Assembly (NCBI GenBank): GCA_965153355.1
Contig: OZ231127.1
Span: 68,448,001-68,512,000 of the forward strand
Reading direction: 5' to 3'
Origin: Flaccisagitta enflata
Taxonomy: Eukaryota; Chaetognatha; Sagittoidea; Aphragmophora
Length of the DNA: 64,000 nt
In this document: positions 11,096-21,636 of the stretch, piece by piece
Position numbering within the stretch: position 1 is the first letter of the stretch
Layout: each line of letters begins with the position of its first letter
The notes under the pieces: generated by a model
The model's input: only the letters and a program-made list of their open reading frames with translations
Told to the model about the DNA's origin: nothing
Databases searched by the model: none
Position numbers and translations under genes: made by a program

Positions 11096-11985
11096 GTGCT
11101 CACGAGCTAAATTGGAAGGAATTCCCCCAGTGTTCTAAAGGACATCCTGGAATTGGGGGCCACTCAGCAAGAGAGAACATAGTACAAGTGAAGTACAGTG
11201 GGAACCCTATTTAACGACCCTGGAGGGACTGGGGATTTTTGGTCATTAAAACCGAATGTTGTTAAATGGAATTTCCAAATTTCTTTAATTGATATAAATC
11301 GCTTTACGACTATGCAACTAAGCATGCCAAGGGGGAAGGCTTTCATAGGTCAAGAAAAATTCTCGGTCCTAATGGCGAGTGATGGCGAGTGGTTTGGGCC
11401 TCAGGAAGGTTTACTTTTTCACTTGATAACAAAACGACAATTTTTTTGCTTCAAAATTTTTAAAAATGCCGTAAAATGCCGTAAAAAGCCGTAAAAATAG
11501 TATAAAATGATACTAAATGATGACAGGTTGGCGTGTATTTATGCATGAATGTGTCTTAGTGCCAGATAATCATAGTTGACCGAAGTCGAACCGAAGTCAA
11601 AGATTACAGTGACTTTGTTTCCGAAACCGAATCCGAAGTTTGCCGAAGTCCGAAACCGAAGTTCGAAGTTACTTCAATTTTTTGATTGAATCAAATTTTT
11701 TTTAGATTATAAAAACAAATATCAAATTTTGATTTTTTTTATCTTGTTTTTTTTATTTTCATCTTGCTTTATTTTTCACTTTTATTTCTCTTTTTTTAAA
11801 AAAATAACTTCAAATCTTTTATTGATTTATCATTTCTTTTTGTTTTTGAATGTGAGAAATAGTATAATACTAATAAGTGAAATTTCTTTTATTTAATCAT
11901 ATCAATACAAATATGTGCTTGTTTCTTAAAGTTTAAGTTAATCTCTGAAGCAAAACTAGTGGTTCTGATATTTCTTTAAATGATT
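11096..11985. other. Intergenic; possible element end, AT-rich
   Basis: CAGTGGGAACCCTATTTAACG near 11198 resembles the end of many invertebrate Tc1/mariner-like elements, but no matching second end was found. The remainder is AT-rich with a short GACCGAAGTCGAA repeat near 11580-11660. Confidence 0.4.
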
Positions 11986-11987
11986 TT

Positions 11988-12420
11988 CAGTCGCGTGCAC
12001 GCTACTCTACACCTTGCTCTGTCGGTCAGTCCGTCGGTCCGTCGGTCCGTAACATTTTTAAAATTTTGATGGTCTTTTAACGGTTGTTAACATTTTTTAA
12101 CATATTTTAACATTTTTTAACATTTTTTAACATTTTCTAACATTTTTTAACATTTTCTAACATTTTCTAACTTTTTACTTCTCTTAACCTTTTTTAACAT
12201 TTTTTAATCTTTTTAACATTTTTTAAAATTTTTTTACATTTTTAACATTTTTAGCATTTTAACATTTTACTTTTTAACATTTTTTAAAACATTTTTCAAC
12301 ATATTTTAACATTCTTTAACACTTTTTAACATTTCCTAACATTCTTAATATCTAAACATGTTTTTGCTCTTTTGATTGTCATTTCCCGACGCACGCGACT
12401 GTTGCCCTCTTGGGCTTGTT
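11988..12420 (+). repeat. Hairpin-bounded short repeat expanded by (TTTTTAACA)n
   Basis: It starts AGTCGCGTGCACGCTACTC with the GTCGGTCCGTC array and ends with GCACGCGACTGTTGCCC and a GGGCTTG tail. Between them, about 300 bp of tandem TTTTTTAACA replace the usual 40-bp spacer, so an internal repeat appears to have expanded. Confidence 0.65.
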
Positions 12421-12534
12421 TTCAATCATTTGTATTTTTATTTTCATGTTTTTTCTCCCTCTTTTCTCTGTTTGTTTATTTATCCCTCCCTTTGTTTCTT
12501 TCTTTCTTTCTCCCTCCCTCTTTCTCCCTGTCTC

Positions 12535-13058
<524 letters not shown>

Positions 13059-13059
13059 C

Positions 13060-13770
13060 TTTCTCCTTTAAAGGATCAACTTTGAACCTTCTGCCTACTA
13101 CATACTGACTCCTGCATAGAGGAGGTGTAAAGTTAGTCTATACTCAGAGGAAAGTTTTCAATGTAGGAGCAACATATAAAATGGGAAAGACATGAAAAGG
13201 TATCCATTTATAATGAGAAGGGTCGGCGCATTGCACTTGTTTTTTGGTGGGTTTATCCCTAAAAATGCCTTTTTTCAACATTTATCCCTCTTTTTTCTAA
13301 AATGTTGTCTCATTGGCTTTTGGGTTTATATCTTGCTACTGAGCTATTGCTGTTTATGATGAGAAGATTAAATTTTTTTTTTAAAAATTAAAAAAAGTTT
13401 TTAATTATTAAAAAAAGTGTAAATCAGGAGGAAGAGGAGGAAGAGGAGGAAGAGGAGGAGGAAGATGAGGACGACTATGACAATGAACAAATCAAGCGTT
13501 TTTCCTTCATGCTAACCTTTTTGCATTGCTTAAGATTGATTCCCACAGTTTTTTTGGTCAATAGGGTAGAACATTGAAATCTTTTTAGCCTCTTTACCTC
13601 TTCACATGTCTTTCAATCTCTATAAGAGGCTATGTCTGTCGATTTGAGGGTCCATAACCCAAAAGTGTGAAATGGCATTTTTGCTCTGTCCATGACGGTA
13701 TTGTAACCCTAGGGCAGTTGTTCAATTATCTATTCATTCATTGTTTTTTTAGTTTGTTCATTTACTTTTT
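13060..13770. other. Intergenic, no gene supported
   Basis: Contains a GAGGAAGAGGAGG tract at about 13428-13470 that would read polyglutamate, preceded by an AG. With no linked exon, it was not called. Confidence 0.4.
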
Positions 13771-13919
13771 AGTCGCGGACAAGCGACTCTATAAGAGGCT
13801 TTGTCCATCCGTCGGTCTGTCGGTCAGTCCGTTGGTCTGTCACGCTTGAGTTGAAAATGCGCATTCTCGCCCGTGCCCACCCGTCCGCGACTGGTTTCGG
13901 CCGTGTATCCGGCCTTGTT
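13771..13919 (+). repeat. Hairpin-bounded short repeat, full copy
   Basis: Starts AGTCGCGGACAAGCGACT, has CTCTATAAGAGGCTTTGTCC, an array of GTCGGTC units, CCCACCCGTCCGCGACTGG, and ends GGCCGTGTATCCGGCC then TTGTT. Followed by (ATTC)n. Confidence 0.9.
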
Positions 13920-14034
13920 CATTCATTCATTCATTCATTCATTCATTCATTCATTCTATTCTGGTGGGACTAATAAATGAATTTTGAGACTGGATTTTTA
14001 AACAAAACAAATAATGTGGCTTTACAATGTCATT

Positions 14035-14232
14035 GTGGATGGGTGGGCAGGGGCGTATAAACCCTTTTTACACCCCCATCCACTCCCATATACTCAGGCA
14101 GGGTAACATTGCTCATCTCTACACTTATTGACTCAATCAATATGGATCAATTGATGGACAAACAGACCAACAGAAAGCCTGACAGATCGATGGACTGACA
14201 AAACCTGTTATAGAGTCGCAACTCTGCAACTA
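14035..14232 (-). repeat. Hairpin-bounded short repeat, diverged copy
   Basis: GGATGGGTGGGCAGGGGC at one end and TATAGAGTCGCAACTCTGCAA at the other. Lies directly before the large foldback element. Confidence 0.65.
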
Positions 14233-14256
14233 TGATATCAATCTCAATTTCTTTCT

Positions 14257-17200
14257 GATTCATTGACTTGCCTAACTTCGCTTTTCTATGAAACTAAGGA
14301 GAAACAAGGCCGGATACATGGCAATCCAGTTGAGGGGTGGACAGACAATTTAAAATGGCTGATATTGCTTCTGAATCTTAAGATAAGCATTGGAGATGAT
14401 TCTAATCAGCGTGTTATAGGCCCTCTTTTTCCCTCCAAAATGTTGACGTCTTACTCATTTTTGAGAGAATTAAAGCAGTTACCACGGGCGCTTCACGGAA
14501 ATAAGAAAGCCAAAGCCAAAAGCAGACGGGAAAATCAATCTTGAAGTTTTTCTATTTTTTCTTCAACTTAAAAATCGAACATTGTTGCAACTAAAGATTT
14601 TCCTGACTGTTGTGGGTAGCTCCTTCATTTAAGCTCTTGCAGCGGTCTCATTATGAACTGATGTAAGTAAAATCTTAGATTGTTTTAAAGCCCTTTAAAC
14701 GCACATTCATTTGACGCCAATCTGGTATTTCTTTTTTTGTTTAGAAATGGCAACAGTTCAAAGGAAAACATTTCCATTTCAGTTTCGCAATCACTTAGTA
14801 AAAGATGTATTTTAGCAAAATAGTGCTTGTTTTGTCAGAGCTCTAGCTCCTATACGATTTGAGATACAGATCTGGGATTGGTCTAGAATCAAAAAAATTT
14901 TGAAAATCTTTAAAAATGTTTTGGCTGAAAATTGTTTTGGTTTTTATATCTTTTTTATCCATAAATAAATAGGTGCGTATTTTTTTTATCCACGTGGTAC
15001 ATCGTCGCATCTTTAGGCCTTTACCTCAACTTTAAAGACTGAGGGCGTGTTTCTTTTGACGACCAAAAACGCGTTTGTTCCCATTGAACACGATTACAGT
15101 GTGAACACATATTTATGAATTTCAACCATCTCACAAAAGGGAGTGAGCAAAGTGAGTGAGCGAGCCCGTGAACAGAGTGAACAAATGGAGCGGTGCGGGG
15201 CAGTGCAGAGAGAGTGAGTGGTGCGAGCGAACAAATGTAGCAAGCAACCGAGTGGCCTGTTCAAAACATGCTTGTCTATGGCTGGAAACGCGCCCTGAGA
15301 CTGCTATTTTCCATGATTTCTCATAACCCAAGCAAAGGTCATCAGTCCCTTTGGAGCCGCTGTCCCTCTCACTGTATAAACAGCTACCAGTTGCACTTCT
15401 CTGTTGCTCCTGAATGGTTGTTTGACCTCTTAAAACATAGGGCAAAAGAAAAATACCCTCAAACTTAGGCTAGATACACGGCCAGACAGTTTGGCAAAGG
15501 CAGCGCCAGTAAAAATACTTGCAAATTCCTTAAGGCCAAGTAGGCCAATAAGGTGCGACGTGGATCGTCGAACGAATGCGTTACCCAGCCGACCGACCGA
15601 CCAAGGCCAGCCAGCAAACCAGCGGTTTGGCCAGTTATAGAGGTGCTTTGTGCAGCGCCTAAAAATGTGACGGACGGATGGTCCGACCTCTCGACCTACC
15701 GAGCAACACGGCAAGGTGAAGTCGCGTGTCAAGTCATGACCAATATGTGTGCCTCGCTGGGTAAGAATGAATGAATGAACTTTTCGATGAATGAACGGTT
15801 TTGAATAAATAAAATAATACATCAATACATAAATAAATGAATGACTGAAGGAAAATGAAAGATATTGGCGTGAAAGGTATTGGGAATGAGGAAAGACGTC
15901 GGAATCATCTGTTTTGCAGGTTTTTAACGTTTGTGTGACAGATAGACAGACAGACAGACTTCTTACGGGTGCACATAAAAAAGACAAAGAAAATATTGAG
16001 GATGGGGTCTGGAAAATTAAGGTCTGTGTCTGTCTGTGCACAAGCTTGTTAAAGCCTAAAAGCAGATTCAAATGTGCATGCCTTTCATAATATCTTCTGC
16101 ATTTCCTTCAGTATTCATTGTTATGTATTGATGCTGTTATTTTATTTATTCAAACGTTCGTCATCGAAAGTTCATTCATTCATTCTTACTGGCGAGTACG
16201 CCGACGACGCCGGCGAATCGTAGTCAATCGTCTGGCCCCAGGTGCGACAAGCGCCTCTACCAACAGCGTATCGACCAGTCGGTGTGTCGGCAAATCGATC
16301 AGAACGGGTAACGCATTCGTTCGACGATCCGCACTGCTATTGGCTGCTAACCTGTTAGCATTTTGATGTGCTGCCAAACATCTATATAAATTTGGTATTT
16401 TCTTGCTATTTACAGAGGTCAGACCTTTCAGGAGCAGCAGAAGTGCAGCTGTAGCTGTTGCAGTGGAGGACAGCAGCTCAAGGACTGATGACCATTTGCT
16501 GGAGTTATAGTCAGATGTCAGTTGGTCCCCTTTTTACTTTGCAGCGTTTTTGAATTCCAAGCGGTTTTTGCATTGCTGCTCTTGCCAAACTGTCTGCCGT
16601 GTATCTAGCCTAAGTTTGAGGGTATTTTTCTTTTGCCCTATGTTTTAAGAGGTCAAACAACCATTCAGGAGCAACAGAGAAGTGCAACTGGTAGCTGTTT
16701 ATACAGTGAGAGGGACAGCGGCTCCAAAGGGACTGATGACCTTTGCTTGGGTTATGAGAAATCATGGAAAATAGCAGTCTCAGGGCGCGTTTCCAGCCAT
16801 AGACAAGCATGTTTTGAACAGGCCACTCGGTTGCTTGCTACATTTGTTCGCTCGCACCACTCACTCTCTCTGCACTGCCCCGCACCGCTCCATTTGTTCA
16901 CTCTGTTCACGGGCTCGCTCACTCACTGCTCCTCCCTTTTGGCAGAGATGGTTGAAATTCATAAATATGTGTTCACACTGTAATCGTGTTCAATGGGAAC
17001 AAACGCGTTTTGGTCGTCAAAAGAAACACGCCCTCAGTCTTTAAAGTTGAGGTAAAGGCCTAAAGATGCGACGATGTACCACGTGGATAAAAAAAATACG
17101 CACCTATTTATTTATGGATAAAAAAGATATAAAAACCAAAACAATTTTCAGCCAAAACATTTTTAAAGATTTTCAAAATTTTTTTGATTCTAGACCAATC

Positions 17201-17796
17201 CCAGATCTGTATCTCAAAACAAAACAAAACAAGCATTATTTTGCTAAAATACATCTTTTACTTAGTGATTGCGAAACTGAAATGGAAATGTTTTCCTTTG
17301 AACTGTTGCCATTTCTAAACAAAAAAAGAAATACCAGATTGGCGTCAAATGAATGTGCGTTTAAAGGGCTTTAAAACAATCTAAGATTTTACTTACATCA
17401 GTTCATAATGAGACCGCTGCAAGAGCTTAAATGAAGGAGCTACCCACATGAGTCAGGAAAATCTTTAGTTACAACAATGTTCGATTTTTAAGTTGAAGAA
17501 AAAGTAGAAAAACTTCAAGATTGATTTTCCCGTCTGCTTTTGGCTTTGGCTGCTCATAAGCTATCATAATAACTGTTTTAATTCTCTCAAAAATGAGTAA
17601 GACGTCAACATTTTGGAGGGAAAAAGAGGGCCTATAACACGCTGATTAGAATCATCTCCAATGCTTATCTTAAGATTCAGAAGCAATATCAGCCATTTTA
17701 AATTGTCTGTCCACCCCTCAACTGGATTGCCATGTATCCGGCCTTGTTTCTCCTTAGTTTCATAGAAAAGCGAAGTTAGGCAAGTCAATGAATCAG
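14257..17796. mobile_element. Large foldback element, 3.5 kb, about 1.2-kb inverted arms
   Basis: The left arm (about 14257-15498) is the near-exact inverse of the right arm (about 16583-17796). The two share whole sentences of sequence, with a few small indels, such as a CAAAA-type repeat difference near 14840/17215. The middle has a second, 25-bp inverted pair (15562-15586 and 16306-16330). No transposase frame in the arms or spacer. Arms this long and this similar imply a recent origin or gene conversion. A 278-bp fragment of the left arm lies at 45853-46130. Confidence 0.85.
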
Positions 17797-20700
17797 CTGA
17801 AGCGTATTACCTGTAATAATCGGCGCGGCATGCCAGAATCTGATCATGGAGAGACACACAAAGGCGCTGAGGATTGCCCATGGGAATTTCCACGCTTGGC
17901 GCCGGTCTGATCGGCCCCAGAAACAATACTGACTCGCGATATTTTGTTTGCAATTTAGCTTCCTTTCACAGCATTGATTCAGATTGGGCAAAAACCATAA
18001 AAAGAATAAATGCCGGTGAATTTGAAAAAGTGGACGAAAATAAGCGAGAAATGTCTCTCAGTGATAAGTTTGCCATCCGCCAAATGAAGGAAGACATCAG
18101 GTGGGATCCGAAAACGGAACACTACCGAAATCCAGTCCTTCATAAAGGCGGAAGGCAAGCAACTGCCGATGCACTAAACAATTTGGATTCCCCAACGATG
18201 GCCCTAGACCGCTTATTTCGTCTGAAAAAACAATTAATGCGGGACCCAGAAAGGCGCCGAATAACATTCGAAACTATGGCCAAATTCTGGGAAAAAGGGC
18301 GCGTGAGGAGAATAGATCCAAATGTGCACGCCAACATGCCGCCAGATCGACCTAGATGGACAATTCCAATTCATGTGGCAGACAAACCCGGCAAGCCCGG
18401 GCAAGTCCGCATCTGCCATGATTGTAAAGCAGCAGTGGGACGCCTTAACGACCAGCTCCTGGACGGACCACAGCTTGCCAACGACATCAGAGGCGTGTTG
18501 ATGCGCTCCCGGTGTGAAGGGCCCGTCGCTGTGGGCGCGGACATTAAGGATTACTTCCACAAGATCTATGTCACCGAAGAAGACGCAGGACTTTTCCGTT
18601 ATTACTGGTTTCGCGACGAAAAAATGGAGGAAATTGACCTAAACGAGTTTCTCGGTCACGTCTTCGGTGCAAAATCATCAAATTGTGTAGCGATCTTCAC
18701 TCTGCAACACCACGTGGAACAGCATTCGACTGAGTATGGCCCCCTCGTGGTTCAAGCAGTGATGAGGAACATGTACATTGGATGATCTGATAAAATCACT
18801 TCTGCGCAACACTATAAAAGGAAGACTGGGTGTAGAGGCATCACGGCTTGCTCTCGAGGACGGTGCATGAATTCATGCAAATGGAGATCGCCGCCTCCGG
18901 AAGTTCTTGAAGGCGATACGACGGATCCGGTGCCGGCGGCGCTAATGGATGTATCCGGCGCCCACTGATGATACGATGAAATTGTTAGGCCTTAGATACT
19001 CGTTTTCGGCTGATGCTTTTTCCTTTTTGCCAGATAAATCAAAGGCCAAATTGAATGTGCAAACCAAAAGACAAATGCTCAAGCTAATAGCGTCAATATT
19101 TGACCCGTTGGGTTTTTTGGAGCCATTCGTGATTTGGGCAAGGCTAATTCTGCAAAAAGTATTGCGCGTCGTCGAAAGTTGGGATAGCAAAGACATTCCA
19201 ACTGTGTCCCTCAACGAGTTTGTGGAATGGTAGGCGAGCTTCAAATTTCTTGGAGTCATTCCGCATCACGAGGTGGACGGCGACGCCGGAAACGCAAGAC
19301 GGCAAAAAGATCCTTCACGGGTATTCGGACGCGAGTGGACGGGCGTATGGAGCCGTATACTACGTCCGCTACGAGGGCCCAAACGGCGAGATCCATGTGT
19401 CCATCATCTGCTCCAAGTCTCACGTGGTTCCGCTGAAGGATGTGGAGGCGGGTCACATGGAGTCGACGCCACGCTTGGAGCTTCAAGCGGCACGCCTCGC
19501 GGCCAGGATGCGCGCCACCATTATTGAAGAAACAGGGAGTTATGATGGTTATGTAAATTGGACCGATTCAGAATGTGTAATTAAGCAATTAAATGATACT
19601 GAAACAAGGTTCAAAGTTACTTTGCAAATCGTTCTCTGAAATTGTAATATTTAAAGTCGAGGAGTGGAGGTGGCACCAACCCACCTCAACCTGAGCCGAC
19701 TACTCGTCCAAAGGGATGCTTGCGCCCAAGATCCAAATTAAAGGGGAAAGCCACAACTGCCCGGACTATTCTTTGGCGAGGTAAGACGAATGGCCGGAAA
19801 AGCAGATCGTGACACGCCCATTCCCCGCTCGTGCCATCCTTTTCGCAACGACGGTGACGCAAAAGAGCGCTCACCTGTAAGATCCAAGGCCAGCGGTAGC
19901 GTGCTACGTGGACGGGGAAATTGAGGCGCACGCTGCTGAAACGCACGACGCGGAGTGCAGTCCGCAATCGACGCCGGGCGCTATACAACAACGCCGACAA
20001 AGTTGGGGCGCCCACCGGCGTCGAATTGGCCGACGCCGAAAAATTGATCGTCAGCGCCATTCAATCCCAAGCCTTCCACGCGGAAATCAAGTCCCTGCAG
20101 CAATGTGATCCGGTTGGAGCGAAAAAGGTCGCCGCGTAATCGCCTTTGGCGGCGCTCTGCCCCTTCGTCGACGACGCCGGTTTGCTACGATGCAGAGGAC
20201 GACTCCAACGTGATGAGGAATTGGACTTTGACGCTAAAAATCCAATGATACTCCCACACGATGGCGAGGCCGTCGCATGCTTGATCCGGTCAATCCACTT
20301 CAACACGCCGGCGTGGAACAAGTACTGGGCGAATCGCGACGCCGCTTTTGGATCACGAAAGGACGCCGGTCTGTGACGCGCGTCGTGCGCGCGTGTGTGG
20401 AGTGTCAAAAACAATTCAAACGCCCAGAAAGTCAGCTAATGGCACCACTGCCGGAAGTGAGGACTAAAAAATGTTTGCATTTCGAGAACACGGGGGTGGA
20501 TATTTTTGGACCTGCTTCTTGCAAAATCGCTGGGAGAGCTTCATAAAGTGTAATGCGCACCTGCCTTGCGTGCCGCGCAGTACATTTCGAGATATTGAGA
20601 TCCATGAGCGCCTCTTGCTTCATCGACGCCTCCTGCGATTCCAAGCTCGCCCCCGATTCGCCATTTGTATTCGGACAATGGCACCAATTTCACCGCGTCC

Positions 20701-21378
20701 GACAAAGAGTTGCGCGCGGAAATGGAAACTTGGAATTTGTCCGCAACACCCGAATTGAGGCTGACGGGCATACAATGGACCTTCAACCCACCTGTTGCAC
20801 CACATCGAGGTGGAGTGTGGGAGCGCTTGGTTCAATCTGCTAAAAGACATTTGGCGTTCGTGTTGAACCAAGACAATCTTCACATCGAGACTTTTGCGAC
20901 AGTATTGGCCCAGGCAGAGCTGGCCATGAATTCGCGGCCGATTACCTACGTGGGTGATGAGCCGGGGATCCAGGCTCTGCGGCCAATAGACTTTCTTTGC
21001 CCTGGAGTATACGCGTCTTCCGGTTGCGACCTTGTGCCCCCCTCGCCTCCAGATGCAGAAGCGCTTCGATATACTTGGCGCCAACCACGCGCAATTGCTG
21101 ATGCTTTTTGGAGAAGGTGGAAAAGAGACTACGTCTCGGCCTTGCAGGCGCGACCAAAATGGCGCAGGGTGGAGAAAGATTTGGAAATTGACGACGTCGT
21201 TCTCATGGTGGACGATCAATGTCGACGAGGAGATTGGCGCACCGGCGTCATCACAGAAGTCGATGGAGGCGACGCCGTACGGACTGTGGTGGTGAAGACG
21301 GCGAATGGGAAGAGATTCACACGTGATAGGAGCAAAGTAGTCCGATTGGAACTCGACCCGGCACGTTTGTCGGCGTGA
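17797..21378 (+). pseudogene. BEL/Pao pol, 5'-truncated and frameshifted
   Basis: Segments in order resemble a BEL/Pao polyprotein. There is a protease-to-RT linker (from about 17880) and reverse transcriptase (to about 18780, with a GADIKDYFHKI-type catalytic aspartate block). A frameshift falls at the position of the YxDD catalytic motif (about 18780). Then come the RT thumb/A17-type region (18950-19230) and an RNase H segment (about 19300-19600, HGYSDASGRAYG). The integrase zinc-binding region (20146-20440) is followed by the integrase core, split over two or three frames (20450-20830, with VDIFGP and YSDNGTNF), and the C-terminal domain to 21378. Gag, protease active site and 5' LTR are missing. 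Not functional as read. Confidence 0.9.
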
Positions 21379-21636
21379 CTATGCCGAGTATATTGCTTCA
21401 ATTGGCCTTTGAAATATTGTTATTTTTGCCCCTTTCTCCTTAGGTGTGTTTCCCTCGTGTCCCCCCAACCCGTCCCAACCCCCATGTTTTTGTCATGTCA
21501 CTTTGAATTTGTGTCTGAATTTTTGCCCCTTTGTTTGAAGTATTATAGGAAAGATTCTACAAAAATTGTCAACACGATCAAAAACATTATCTGCAATACT
21601 ATTGTCAGTCGTTGTGGACGATACCATCCGGAGAGA

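Noticed and set aside
13428-13500. Polyglutamate exon on the plus strand
   Set aside because: GAG-rich repeat with only a nearby AG; no linked exon or donor in phase.
15131-16983. Paired identical frames on opposite strands (LVYGWKRALRLL, LRGQTTIQEQQR)
   Set aside because: They are the two arms of one inverted repeat; no codon or splice evidence of a protein.
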